Shown here one piece after another: positions 9,123 to 17,691 of a stretch of DNA of 64,000 bases. Every line of letters begins with the position of its first letter. Position 1 is the stretch's first letter. A model generated the notes under the pieces. That model was not told where the DNA came from. It ran no database searches and worked only from the letters and a program-made list of their open reading frames with translations. The stretch is from contig NZ_FWFO01000001.1 in NCBI RefSeq assembly GCF_900172225.1, positions 2,170,001-2,234,000 on the forward strand, read 5' to 3'. Made by a program: the position numbers and the translations under genes. Origin of the DNA: Falsiruegeria litorea R37 (GTDB lineage: Bacteria; Pseudomonadota; Alphaproteobacteria; Rhodobacterales; Rhodobacteraceae).

Positions 9123-9141
9123 TGTGAAGCGGATGTGACAG
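9123..9141 (-). promoter_or_regulatory. Candidate Pho box upstream of phoX
   Basis: On the minus strand the sequence reads CTGTCACATCCGCTTCACA. It contains two heptamers, CTGTCAC and GCTTCAC, spaced by exactly 11 bp, the hallmark of PhoB operator half-sites (consensus CTGTCAT with 11-bp periodicity). It ends about 80 bp upstream of the phoX start codon, so phosphate-starvation induction is likely. PhoB binding is inferred. Confidence 0.65.
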
Positions 9142-9229
9142 TTAGGATCAACTCGATGGTGAATTCTCTTGCGCGTCGGCGGCGCGCCGCCTAGGGTCAA
9201 ATCAACTCGAAATCGGAGGGCGTGAAGTC

Positions 9230-10342
9230 ATGGCGCCCAAGCGTCCCAAAGGTGCGGGCGCGTTCCCGAAAGCGGTCGACACCCCCGCGCCTCAACGGCC
9301 GGATCCTGATGGGCTCTATGCAGCGCTGGATCTGGGTACAAATAGCTGTCGCATGCTGATTGCCCAACCCAAGGGCAGCGGCTTTCATGTGGTCGACAGT
9401 TTTTCAAAGTCGGTGCAACTGGGCGCCGGATTGGAACGAACGGGGCGCCTGTCCCGCTCGTCGATGGCGCGTACCGTTCAGGCACTGCGCATCTGTCAGC
9501 AAAAGCTGAAACGCAACAAGGTCAAGCGCATGCGTCTGGTCGCGACCGAAGCCTGTCGCCGCGCCAAGAACTCGCGCGATTTCATCCGTCAGGTGAAGCG
9601 TGAGACCGGCCTGACGCTGGAAATCATCCAGCCCGAGGAAGAGGCGCGTCTGGCCGTCATTTCCTGCGCGCCTCTGGTCTCGACCAAGACAGAACAGTTG
9701 CTTGTGGTGGACATTGGCGGCGGCTCTACCGAACTGGTATGGATCGACTTATCTTCGGTTCCGCGTCGAGATCGCCCGGTGTCGATTACACGGCTGCACG
9801 CAGGGTTTCATTCCGCCGACAGCCCGTTTCAGGCGGCCAAGGTGGTGGACTGGATCAGCGTGCCCCTGGGCGTGGCCACTTTGCGCGATCAGTTCAACGA
9901 TGTCGAAGACGATGCAGCCCGCTTTGCATTGATGAGCTGGTTCTTTGAAGAGAACCTGGCGGACTTTGCCCCCTACAAGGACGAACAAGCCCGCGAAGGT
10001 TTCCAAATCGTCGGGACCAGCGGAACAGTCACGACAGTTGCCGCCTCGCACCTGGGTTTGAAACGCTATGACCGGACCAAGGTTGACGGTCTGCGCATGA
10101 CATCCGATCAGATCGACAAGGTGATCCGCGGCTACCTTGAGCTCGGCCCCACGGGCCGACGCCGGGATCCCCGCATCGGCGAGGATCGACAGGCGTTGAT
10201 CATGTCCGGGTCTGCAATCTTGCAGGCATTGTTGCGCTGCTGGCCCACCGACCGGCTGTCGGTTGCAGACAGAGGCCTGCGTGAGGGGCTGCTGTATGCG
10301 CAAATGAGTGGCGATGGTGTATTGGAAGACGGCCCCTTCTGA
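9230..10342 (+). CDS. ppx: Exopolyphosphatase / pppGpp phosphohydrolase family protein
   Basis: A 370-residue ASKHA-fold phosphatase that cleaves terminal phosphates from polyphosphate or pppGpp. Near residue 30 it has AALDLGTNSCRMLIA (phosphate 1 loop). It also has VATEACRRAKNS, the acidic IQPEEEARLAV with the catalytic Glu, VVDIGGGSTELV (phosphate 2 loop) and VGTSGTVTTVAA. It lacks the long C-terminal HD domain of the E. coli Ppx/GppA pair, as many alphaproteobacterial members do. GGAGGG precedes the ATG. It is divergent from phoX and 64 bp upstream of rlmE. Polyphosphate versus pppGpp specificity cannot be told from sequence. Confidence 0.88.
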   Translation: MAPKRPKGAGAFPKAVDTPAPQRPDPDGLYAALDLGTNSCRMLIAQPKGSGFHVVDSFSKSVQLGAGLERTGRLSRSSMARTVQALRICQQKLKRNKVKRMRLVATEACRRAKNSRDFIRQVKRETGLTLEIIQPEEEARLAVISCAPLVSTKTEQLLVVDIGGGSTELVWIDLSSVPRRDRPVSITRLHAGFHSADSPFQAAKVVDWISVPLGVATLRDQFNDVEDDAARFALMSWFFEENLADFAPYKDEQAREGFQIVGTSGTVTTVAASHLGLKRYDRTKVDGLRMTSDQIDKVIRGYLELGPTGRRRDPRIGEDRQALIMSGSAILQALLRCWPTDRLSVADRGLREGLLYAQMSGDGVLEDGPF

Positions 10343-10405
10343 TCCGGTTGAAGCCGGGTGTGATAGGCTATAAGTGATCCAGCATCGTTTTCGGAGAAAA
10401 CCCGC

Positions 10406-11122
10406 ATGGCAAAGACACCTGATGGCAAGAATACCTCGGGGCGCGGACAGCGCGACCTGAAGGTCAAGGTGAAGTCCGCACGCGGGCGCAAGCTCAGCTC
10501 AACCCGCTGGCTGCAACGGCAGTTGAACGACCCCTATGTCAAACGCGCACAGGCCGAGGGCTATCGCGGGCGCGCGGCGTTCAAGATCCTGGAACTGGAT
10601 GAGAAGTACCGCTTTCTGGTGCCGGGCGCACGGGTGGTTGATTTGGGCTGCGCGCCAGGGGGCTGGCTGCAGGTGGCCGTCAAACGGGTGAACTCCCTTG
10701 GTGAACGCTCTGGCAAGCGGATCGGCACTGTGTTGGGCATCGACCTGCAAGAGGTTGAGCCGGTCGCAGGCGCCGAGGTTCACCAGCTGGATTTCATGGA
10801 TGACGGTGCCGACGACAAAGTCAAAGAGTGGCTGGGTGGTAAGGCGGATGTGGTGATGTCGGACATGGCAGCGGCCTCCTCCGGGCACAAGCAGACCGAC
10901 CATTTGCGGATCATTTCCCTGTGCGAAACGGCCGCCTATTTTGCCTTTGACGTGCTTGAAGAAGGCGGAACGTTTGTGGCCAAGGTGCTGGCCGGCGGGG
11001 CCGAGGGCGATCTGCAGAAATTGCTGAAGCAGAAGTTCACCAAAGTGGCCAACGTCAAGCCACCTTCGTCCAGGTCGGACAGTTCAGAAAAATTCGTGGT
11101 GGCCACAGGCTTTCGCGGCTGA
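10406..11122 (+). CDS. rlmE: 23S rRNA (uridine2552-2'-O)-methyltransferase RlmE/FtsJ
   Basis: A 238-residue class I SAM-dependent methyltransferase that 2'-O-methylates U2552 in the A-loop of 23S rRNA during late 50S assembly. The SAM motif [15 protein letters not shown] lies around residues 73-87. The catalytic K-D-K tetrad elements are recognisable in [26 protein letters not shown] and [11 protein letters not shown]. The ~30-residue N-terminal basic extension is typical of alphaproteobacterial RlmE. It follows ppx by 63 bp and is convergent with the small gene at 11127. Confidence 0.95.
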   Translation: MAKTPDGKNTSGRGQRDLKVKVKSARGRKLSSTRWLQRQLNDPYVKRAQAEGYRGRAAFKILELDEKYRFLVPGARVVDLGCAPGGWLQVAVKRVNSLGERSGKRIGTVLGIDLQEVEPVAGAEVHQLDFMDDGADDKVKEWLGGKADVVMSDMAAASSGHKQTDHLRIISLCETAAYFAFDVLEEGGTFVAKVLAGGAEGDLQKLLKQKFTKVANVKPPSSRSDSSEKFVVATGFRG

Positions 11123-11126
11123 CACC

Positions 11127-11363
11127 CTATCCCGCTTTCTGTGCTTGAAACGAGGCAGCTGCATTTTGCAGCAGCAAGCTGTTGTCCTTGCGGGCGCGGG
11201 TAAAGGCCTTGCGGTTGATCCGCTGGGAGGCGCGTTTAGACAGAGATTGTTGACGCAGCAATTCAAACAGCCGCGCATGGCGGTTGTGATCGCAGAACTC
11301 CATCGGTGGTGGGTCCAGCGGAACATCAGGCAGGCGTTCTGCACTGCGGGCAAACTCGAACAT
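11127..11363 (-). CDS. Small conserved-looking hypothetical protein
   Basis: A 78-residue basic, helix-rich protein (starts MFEFARSAERLPDVPLDPP) with no signal peptide, membrane segment or recognised domain. GAGGATGAG directly before the ATG gives a proper Shine-Dalgarno, and the gene fits exactly between rlmE and the octaheme cytochrome gene with no competing frame. It is probably real, but its function cannot be assigned. Confidence 0.55.
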   Translation of the reverse strand: MFEFARSAERLPDVPLDPPPMEFCDHNRHARLFELLRQQSLSKRASQRINRKAFTRARKDNSLLLQNAAASFQAQKAG

Positions 11364-11467
11364 CTCATCCTCTTTGGCAACTGGGGCAGCTCTCAGGCAC
11401 CATGGCAGCCAAAGTTAAACAAAGAATGAGCACGATTTTAGGCAACATCGGGGCGTTCTCGCGCCCG

Positions 11468-13381
11468 CTATCGCGACAGTTCCTCTTGCAGTTGCAGCAA
11501 CGCGGGATCGCCCGGTACGTTGCTCAGGGCTTCGATCAACACACGCCGCGCCGCTTGCGGCCCGCCGTTGATGTGGGCCAATTGCACGAGCATCGGCCAG
11601 GCTTCGGCTCGCTGCGGGTCCATCTCGACCACCTCGCGAAAGGCGCGTTCAGCAGCTTGGGCATTGCGCATAGTCAGGGCAAGCCCTCCTAGAACCAGAT
11701 GCGTCTCGGGGTAATCCAACCGCGTCCTGAGCGAACGCTGCCAGTCCTGAACCCCGGCGCCCACGACCGCCTGCTGGCTGCGGGTCATGGACGATTGCGG
11801 CACGTTCAACACCGCCTTGGCCGCCGCGATCCGAACCGAGCGGACAGGATCACCCAGCACCGGCATCAAGCGCTCCAGGCGCTCTTGAGGGGGGGCGGCT
11901 TGTTGCAAGCTCGCCGCGCTTGCCCGGACCAGCGGGTCCGGGGCACCGAGCAGGTTGGCGGTCTGCCCTGCCAGTTCAGCCGAAGCCGCGCCCTGCAGCA
12001 GGTAAAGCGCCGTGGCCCGCACGATTCCTGCCTGCCCCTCGTCCAGGGCGATCCCCACCAGATCACCCGAAGCGCGGATCGGATCGATCTGTGCGCGGGC
12101 AAAAGCCGAACCGAAATGCGGCTGGCGATGTTTGGCGTCCGGGAACCATTCTGCAATGCGCGACGCGGCCCAGGCCGGATCCTTGTCTTCGTGACAGGTG
12201 GTGCAGGTATCCGGCGCGCCGGTTTCAGCCGACAGATCCGGGCGCGGAATGCGGAAGCTGTGATCGCTGCGCACATCGACCTGCATATAGGTCTTTTCCG
12301 GCATGTGGCAGTTGCGGCACTGCGCGCCTTCGCTGCCCTCTGGGTGATGGTGATGCGCGGGGCTGTCATAGTCCGCAATCGGCAGACTTGGAAAATCCGG
12401 GTTGCCCGCAGTCGAATGACACTGAGTGCAGACGGCGGTTCCCTCGGCCAGCAACTCACCACTGTGCGGCTCGTGGCAGTTCATGCAGGTCACGCCCTTG
12501 GCGTACATCTTGGATTGCAGGAACGAGCCGTAGACATAGACCTCGTCCAATATCTGCCCGTCCGAATAATACAGCCCCGGCCGCAACAGGCTGAGCGCAT
12601 AGGTCTGGTGATAAGGCGTGCCCGGTACCGGGTTGCCGTCTTCGAGCGTTTCGCGGCGCGAATGGCAGGTGGCGCACTGCTGGATCGCAGTTTCACCCGC
12701 ATTCCAATCCATGGTGAAACCGGTCTTGGTCAAACCCGCGGGTGGGGCCTTGCCGATGGTCCATTCGATATGAGCCGAGGCCGGACCATGGCAGGCCTCG
12801 CACCCCACCCCGATTTCGGCCTGGGTCGAGCGATAGCTGCGCGTTTGCGGGCCATAGTTGCGCTTGTACCCGGTGGCGTGACATTCGGCGCAACGTGCGT
12901 TCCAGTTCTTGTAGGGCCCTGTCCAATGCAACCCGTCATTGGGCGGCAGGTCTTGATCGGGGTAAAGATGCCCCCAAACCTGCCGCTCGGTATCCCAATA
13001 GACGTCAAAGCTTTGCAACCGGCCGTTACCGGTTTCCAAAAGGTACTGCTGCAGGGGTTCGATCCCGGCAACCGAGTGAACCGAGTAATCAGTCGTTGCC
13101 CCGTCCTTTTCCGTCACCTTTGCGAAATAGCCCGTTCCGTCCTGAGAGAATTCCACCGACATCCCGTCGTGTGCAAACTGTGTGCCGTCGAAATCTGCGA
13201 CAACCGACGCCTCGGATGGCGCCATCCAGGCCTGCGCATGATGCGAGCCATCCCAGCTCTGCGCTTGCTCCTCATGACAATCCCGGCACGCATCGGACCC
13301 CACATAGGCGGGCGGTTCCTGTGCAAACGCCGGGGTCAATGGCGCAACCACAAGCAACAGGATAGACAGAAATTGTCTCAT
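11468..13381 (-). CDS. Octaheme c-type cytochrome with C-terminal helical repeat domain
   Basis: A 637-residue protein with a Sec signal peptide ending AFA at residue 20. There are eight CxxCH heme-attachment motifs: CRDCH, CAECH, CEACH, CATCH, CMNCH, CTQCH, CRNCH and CTTCH, all within the first ~390 residues. This is the cytochrome c554/octaheme pattern. The remaining ~240 residues carry no heme and read as HEAT/TPR-like helical repeats (PLVRASAASLQQ, VRSVRIAAAKAVLNV, AERAFREVVEMDPQ). It would act in the periplasm as a multiheme electron carrier or reductase with a protein-interaction platform. No quinol-oxidising partner or maturation gene is adjacent. The reaction is unknown. Confidence 0.85.
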   Translation of the reverse strand: MRQFLSILLLVVAPLTPAFAQEPPAYVGSDACRDCHEEQAQSWDGSHHAQAWMAPSEASVVADFDGTQFAHDGMSVEFSQDGTGYFAKVTEKDGATTDYSVHSVAGIEPLQQYLLETGNGRLQSFDVYWDTERQVWGHLYPDQDLPPNDGLHWTGPYKNWNARCAECHATGYKRNYGPQTRSYRSTQAEIGVGCEACHGPASAHIEWTIGKAPPAGLTKTGFTMDWNAGETAIQQCATCHSRRETLEDGNPVPGTPYHQTYALSLLRPGLYYSDGQILDEVYVYGSFLQSKMYAKGVTCMNCHEPHSGELLAEGTAVCTQCHSTAGNPDFPSLPIADYDSPAHHHHPEGSEGAQCRNCHMPEKTYMQVDVRSDHSFRIPRPDLSAETGAPDTCTTCHEDKDPAWAASRIAEWFPDAKHRQPHFGSAFARAQIDPIRASGDLVGIALDEGQAGIVRATALYLLQGAASAELAGQTANLLGAPDPLVRASAASLQQAAPPQERLERLMPVLGDPVRSVRIAAAKAVLNVPQSSMTRSQQAVVGAGVQDWQRSLRTRLDYPETHLVLGGLALTMRNAQAAERAFREVVEMDPQRAEAWPMLVQLAHINGGPQAARRVLIEALSNVPGDPALLQLQEELSR

Positions 13382-13422
13382 GAAAAAATGGCTTTCTTGG
13401 CTAAAGAGATCAGGATCATGGG

Positions 13423-14292
13423 TTATAGGTCATCCTCGGCCCCACCACCTGATCTCAGGTCGATCAGGGCGCCATTGTATTCGGCCCCCAGGATCAGAAT
13501 GGCGGAGTTGAGATACAAAAAGATAAGCGCCGCCATGGCCCCGGCAAGACCGGCATAGGTGGCGCTGTAGACGGCGAATTTGCCGATGTAGTAGGAAAAC
13601 CCCCAACCTGCGGCAGCCCAAAGCGCAAGCGTCAGCAGCACGCCAGGCAATATCTGAACAAGGCTGTGCCGCCGACCCGGCAGAACCATGTGGCAAGCCA
13701 GAACACCGCCCGCCGGGATGGCAACGATGAAGATCCAGCTCAGGCGCTCTTTGGACACCCAAGTTGGTGTCTCACCGGGAATGGCCTCGGCCACCAGGGT
13801 GGCGTAGATCGGAAAGACCACCTCGACCGCTGCGGTGATGATCAGGACGCCGCCCCCGGCCACAACCAGCGCGATGCACAACAGCCGCGCCTGCCAGAAC
13901 GGGCGCAAGTCCACGTCATGATAGGCCCGCGTCATCGCCTCGCGCACCGCGTCCACACCGTTAGAGGCAAAATAGATCGCCAGCAGGCCACCCACAGTCA
14001 TCACCTGAGTGCTGGCACCGGCCAAAACGGCCTTGAGCTCGGTTTCGATGGGATCGGCCACCGCCTCAGGCCAGGTCCCGAAGATCAGCTCGATCAAATC
14101 CTCGGTGATCAGGTCGTGTGACAGGCTGCCCGCCAGAGCCACGACAAACAGGATAAAGGGAAACAACGCCAGCATCATCGACATGGCCACGTGACTGCTC
14201 ATGACCCATCCGCCCTTTCCGGCGAACCGGTGAAGGGCCAGCCCAAAGGCGCGGACCGGATCCGGGATGGCGGGATTTGCAAGCAGGCTCAT
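13423..14292 (-). CDS. YihY/BrkB family integral membrane protein
   Basis: About 289 residues from the ATG at 14292; a GTG at 14305-14307 would add five residues and neither start has a strong Shine-Dalgarno. Six hydrophobic segments and the family opening (GGWVMSSHVAMSMMLALFPF) identify the YihY/BrkB family, once mis-annotated as RNase BN. The middle NGVDAVREAMTRAYHD and the C-terminal YSATYAGLAGAMAALIFLYL are typical. The molecular role of this inner-membrane family is not settled. It lies between the octaheme cytochrome and an AI-2E-family gene on the same strand with short gaps. Confidence 0.88.
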   Translation of the reverse strand: MSLLANPAIPDPVRAFGLALHRFAGKGGWVMSSHVAMSMMLALFPFILFVVALAGSLSHDLITEDLIELIFGTWPEAVADPIETELKAVLAGASTQVMTVGGLLAIYFASNGVDAVREAMTRAYHDVDLRPFWQARLLCIALVVAGGGVLIITAAVEVVFPIYATLVAEAIPGETPTWVSKERLSWIFIVAIPAGGVLACHMVLPGRRHSLVQILPGVLLTLALWAAAGWGFSYYIGKFAVYSATYAGLAGAMAALIFLYLNSAILILGAEYNGALIDLRSGGGAEDDL

Positions 14293-14337
14293 ACCGTCAG
14301 GATACACTCAGGTTCGTTGCGGTGCATGGGGTTAACC

Positions 14338-15423
14338 TTACGCCTCATCCTCACCCTCCAGCGCCTCGGTGTTGCCGACCGCCTCGGCCAGGGTTTGCCA
14401 GATCGTCACGAAGAGACCCGCCAACACCGGCCCCAGTACCAGACCAGAGGCGCCAAACAGGCTAAGCCCGCCCAAAGTCGAGATCAGGATCATCACGTCG
14501 TGCAGCTTGGCATCGCGTCCAACAAGGATGGGCCGCAACACGTTGTCGATCGTCGACACGACAAGCCCGGCCCACAAGGCCAGCCCGGCGGCAGCCACAT
14601 AAGCGCCCTCAAACGCCAGATAGGCCGCCCCGATAAAGATCACCACCGGCGCGCCAAGCCCCGGAAGAACGGCGGCCACCATCATCACCACCGACCAGAA
14701 AGCTGCCCCTTCGATCCCGGCCACCCAAAAACTGATGCCGCCAAGTGCCCCCTGGATAAAGGCGATGGACAGCGTGCCCTTGATCGTGGCGCGGCTGACC
14801 GAGACGATGCGCTCATGGAGCTTTGCCTGCGTTTCATGGCGCAGACCGGTGTAGCGCAGTACCTGAACCATGATCGGTGTTTCAAACTGCAAAAAGAAGA
14901 ACAGCGCATAGAAATAGACAAAGAGGCTCAAGAAAAAACTCGCCGCCCCCACCGTCACCTGCCCGACCGAGGCCACAAAGAACCGCGCAACTGCCTGCAG
15001 GATGGTGCCCATGCGTTCGGTGACCTTCTGGCGAATATCCTCAAGGTTGACATCAAACGGCACCCAACTGGGCAAGGTGTAGGTTGCCGGATCCGTCGAC
15101 AGCGTGCTGGCAAAATTGCTGACATTGTCGACCAGCGCGCTGGCCTGACTGATGGCCAGGATGATCAGGGCAAACAAGGGCGCGATCACGACAAACATCA
15201 ACGTCAGCAATGTGATCAGGCTGCCGGTGTTGCGACGCCCGCCAACAAAGGCCACGATCTTGCGGTTCATCGGCTGCGCCATGCCCCCGGTGATCGCGGC
15301 CAGGGCAAGTGGCACCATGAAGCCTAACGTCATCTGCACAAAGGTCACCGTGATCAGCAACGTGATCAGGATCAGGGCCAGCCATCGCCAGTTTTCAGCA
15401 AGGCTCGGTTTTGATTGGATCAT
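14338..15423 (-). CDS. AI-2E family transporter (first of two)
   Basis: About 361 residues starting MIQSKPSLAENW; the ATG at 15423 has GGAAGGA upstream and is preferred over a start 14 codons earlier. It has seven to eight predicted membrane segments with the family's long soluble loop between TM3 and TM4 and a C-terminal GLVLGPVLAGLFVTIW. Members of this family move ions or small molecules (for example Na+/H+ exchangers and TqsA-like proteins), so 'AI-2E' should not be read as proof of autoinducer export. A second, diverged family member is encoded at 15802 on the other strand. Confidence 0.88.
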   Translation of the reverse strand: MIQSKPSLAENWRWLALILITLLITVTFVQMTLGFMVPLALAAITGGMAQPMNRKIVAFVGGRRNTGSLITLLTLMFVVIAPLFALIILAISQASALVDNVSNFASTLSTDPATYTLPSWVPFDVNLEDIRQKVTERMGTILQAVARFFVASVGQVTVGAASFFLSLFVYFYALFFFLQFETPIMVQVLRYTGLRHETQAKLHERIVSVSRATIKGTLSIAFIQGALGGISFWVAGIEGAAFWSVVMMVAAVLPGLGAPVVIFIGAAYLAFEGAYVAAAGLALWAGLVVSTIDNVLRPILVGRDAKLHDVMILISTLGGLSLFGASGLVLGPVLAGLFVTIWQTLAEAVGNTEALEGEDEA

Positions 15424-15555
15424 TCCCAGTCCTTCCCCCACCTTGAACCAAACCAGATAACGCACGGGAATAGTTGCATTTTATGCGCGACCGATGCAAC
15501 ATCATATCAGAATTCCCATACCTTTTTTCAAAACCGATTCCATAAGGAGCATGTC

Positions 15556-15795
15556 ATGTCCGAGTTCGACGACTGGGTGGCCGACCTCAAGCAGAAACGT
15601 GATGAGCTGAAGGTCAAGCTGCATCTGGCCGGCAAAGATGCCGAAGACGAATGGGACAATCTGGTGTCCGACTGGGATAAATTTGTGCGCGAGACCCAGC
15701 TGGACAAGTCCGCCGAAGAGGTGGGCGAAGCCGCCAAGGAACTGGGCCTGCGCATGAAAGCTGCCTTTGACCGCATGAAGCAGGCCAAGGACTGA
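15556..15795 (+). CDS. Small acidic helical protein
   Basis: A 79-residue, charged, almost entirely helical soluble protein (MSEFDDWVADLKQKRDELKVK...). AAGGAG six bases upstream of the ATG at 15556 fixes the start. Heptad-like spacing suggests a coiled coil or helical hairpin, reminiscent of small stress-associated proteins of the CsbD/YqjD type, but no family can be claimed. It lies 6 bp before the second AI-2E-family gene and leads a four-gene run of envelope proteins. Confidence 0.75.
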   Translation: MSEFDDWVADLKQKRDELKVKLHLAGKDAEDEWDNLVSDWDKFVRETQLDKSAEEVGEAAKELGLRMKAAFDRMKQAKD

Positions 15796-15801
15796 TCCCC
15801 C

Positions 15802-16884
15802 TTGGCAAAGTCCCAGAATAAACCCCAGGTCGGCTCGATCCGTCCCCGCCTGTCCACCTGTCGCGACATTGCGATCATCATGGGACTTGCAGTCTGGGGG
15901 CTGTATGCGGGATCGGGGTTTCTGATCCCGCTGACCCTGGCGCTCCTGGTTTATGTGCTGATCATCGCGGTGGCGGACCGTGTTGCGGGCCCATTTGTAC
16001 CGGTATGGCTGGCCAACCTCATTGGCATCGCCGTGGTGCTGACCGGTTTGTTTGCGGTGATGTTTGTGCTGGGCAATCAGGCGACGCAGTTTGCGCGCGC
16101 GGTGCCCACATATGAAACGCAATTCGACAGCGCCGTGAACCGGGTCGTGACCCTTGTGGGCAACGACGTGACCAAATTTGTCCGCGACCATCTGGTCGAC
16201 ATTGACATGTCCACCGTCGCGCGCAGTGCCTTTGGCGGGGCGACCTCATTCCTGAACACCTTTTTGCTGATCTCGCTGTACGTTTTCTTCATGATGTCAG
16301 AGCGGATGATCTTTCGCGACAAGCTGCGACTGGCCGCCAATGACGTGAAACTGGGCCGCGAACTGTCGTCGATGATGGAGGCGATCTCGCACAGTTTGCA
16401 GGCTTATGTGGGTGTCAAAACCTTCGTCAGCGTGCTGACCTCGCTGATCAGCTATTCGGTGTTTCGATGGCTCGGCCTGGAATACGCCGAGACCTGGGCC
16501 GTGCTGACCTTTGCGCTGAACTTCATCCCTTCGATTGGCTCGATCGTGGCGGTGGTGTTCCCGGCGATGGTGTCGCTGGTGCAGTTCGACACGATCACGC
16601 CGTTTCTGATCATTGTGCTCTTTTGCGGCACGGTTCAATTCATGATCGGCAACTTTCTGGACCCGGCCTTGTTGGGTCGCTCGCTCAACATGTCGACCTT
16701 CATGGTGATCATCGCGCTGACGTTCTGGAGCGCGGTCTGGGGCGTGATTGGTGCGTTTCTGAGCGTGCCTTTGACCGTCTGCATCCTGATCGTCTTCAGC
16801 CACATCCCCGCCCTCAGGCCGGTGGCCATTCTCATGTCCAAGGACGGTGAATTGCTGACGGCTGATCCCAAGAGACCGGAGTAG
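15802..16884 (+). CDS. AI-2E family transporter (second of two)
   Basis: 360 residues if translation starts at the TTG at 15802, six bases after the preceding stop, which suggests translational coupling. No good Shine-Dalgarno is visible and an internal ATG (MGLAVWGLY) is possible. It has the AI-2E permease membrane pattern with the C-terminal SVPLTVCILIVFSH segment. It is only distantly similar to the family member at 14338. It is transcribed with the small helical protein upstream and the two small genes downstream. Transported substrate unknown. Confidence 0.85.
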   Translation: MAKSQNKPQVGSIRPRLSTCRDIAIIMGLAVWGLYAGSGFLIPLTLALLVYVLIIAVADRVAGPFVPVWLANLIGIAVVLTGLFAVMFVLGNQATQFARAVPTYETQFDSAVNRVVTLVGNDVTKFVRDHLVDIDMSTVARSAFGGATSFLNTFLLISLYVFFMMSERMIFRDKLRLAANDVKLGRELSSMMEAISHSLQAYVGVKTFVSVLTSLISYSVFRWLGLEYAETWAVLTFALNFIPSIGSIVAVVFPAMVSLVQFDTITPFLIIVLFCGTVQFMIGNFLDPALLGRSLNMSTFMVIIALTFWSAVWGVIGAFLSVPLTVCILIVFSHIPALRPVAILMSKDGELLTADPKRPE

Positions 16885-16888
16885 CCCC

Positions 16889-17188
16889 ATGGCCACCAAA
16901 GCCCAGCTCGAGGCCGAACTGGCCGTCCTCAAATCCCAATTGGCAGCCACTGACGCCAAACCGGTGCCCAAACCGGACCCCGAGCCAGATGCGGAACCTG
17001 AGCAGCCCCATGAGCAGTCGGCCTTTGCCAACCTGCTCAAGGAACATGGGGTGGACAGCCAGGACATCGACGCCCTGTGGACGCAGTTTTCGTCCGAGCT
17101 GAGCGATCTGCCCGAGAAGAAACCGCTTTTGACCGCCGTTGCGGCCTTTGGCCTGGGGTTTGCCCTGGGCCGGATGTCCAAATCCTGA
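16889..17188 (+). CDS. Small membrane-anchored protein with Pro-rich linker (YqjD/ElaB-like layout)
   Basis: 99 residues: an N-terminal helix (MATKAQLEAELAVLKSQL), a Pro/Glu-rich linker with PKPDPEPDAEPEQP, a short helical middle and a single C-terminal hydrophobic segment with small residues (AVAAFGLGFALGRMSKS). That arrangement resembles C-tail-anchored YqjD/ElaB/DUF883 proteins, but the similarity is of layout only. It lies 4 bp after the permease gene and 13 bp before the YqjE-like gene, so it is part of the same operon. Confidence 0.7.
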   Translation: MATKAQLEAELAVLKSQLAATDAKPVPKPDPEPDAEPEQPHEQSAFANLLKEHGVDSQDIDALWTQFSSELSDLPEKKPLLTAVAAFGLGFALGRMSKS

Positions 17189-17201
17189 GGAGAAAAGAGC
17201 C

Positions 17202-17663
17202 ATGAACCGGATCAGCCGCAACCTGACCATCCTCTTTCGCACCGAACGCCTGATCGCGCGGCGGCAGATGGCCGTGCTGCGCACCCAGACCGGGCTGGTG
17301 GCCTTCGCCGGGCTGGTGATGGGCATCGCCATCATCATGCTGAACGTCGCGATATTCTATGCGCTCGGCACCGTCATGGCCGGGCATTACGCTGCCCTGA
17401 TCGTGGCCCTTGGGAATGCGCTGGTGGCTTTGGTGCTGGTGGCGATCGCCAGCCGCATGAGCGCCGAGAAAGAGCTGGAGCCCGCCACCGAAGTGCGCGA
17501 CCTGGCCCTGGCCGAGATAGAGGCAGATCTGAACGAGGTCGCGGACGAGGCCCGCGAATTGACCCGCAATGTCAGTCGGATGGCGCGCGATCCATTGGGC
17601 ACCGCCCTGCCCGCCCTGATCGGGCCGCTGCTGTCGTTGCTGCTGAAATCCAAAGACAAATAG
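17202..17663 (+). CDS. YqjE-like / phage-holin-superfamily small membrane protein
   Basis: 153 residues with two adjacent hydrophobic segments (about 35-60 and 68-88) flanked by a basic N-terminus and a charged helical C-terminus. This is the layout of the Phage_holin_3_6/YqjE family of housekeeping inner-membrane proteins. GAGGAGAA precedes the ATG at 17202; the upstream in-frame extension is not needed. With the preceding gene it recalls the YqjD-YqjE pair of enterobacteria. There is no evidence of a phage. Confidence 0.75.
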   Translation: MNRISRNLTILFRTERLIARRQMAVLRTQTGLVAFAGLVMGIAIIMLNVAIFYALGTVMAGHYAALIVALGNALVALVLVAIASRMSAEKELEPATEVRDLALAEIEADLNEVADEARELTRNVSRMARDPLGTALPALIGPLLSLLLKSKDK

Positions 17664-17691
17664 TTATTCATTTTTTTCGAACGGACATGTC

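Noticed and set aside
7095-9194. 699-residue plus-strand ORF antiparallel to phoX
   Set aside because: Its composition is a mirror of the phoX codons (high GC, third-position bias), it lacks any recognisable domain or ribosome-binding site, and phoX on the other strand is unmistakable.
11699-13558. 619-residue plus-strand ORF opposite the octaheme cytochrome
   Set aside because: Eight CxxCH motifs and a signal peptide on the minus strand establish the real gene; the plus-strand product has no family pattern.
17202-17663. Holin-like protein read as prophage remnant
   Set aside because: No endolysin, integrase or other phage gene is nearby; the YqjE-like superfamily explains the protein.
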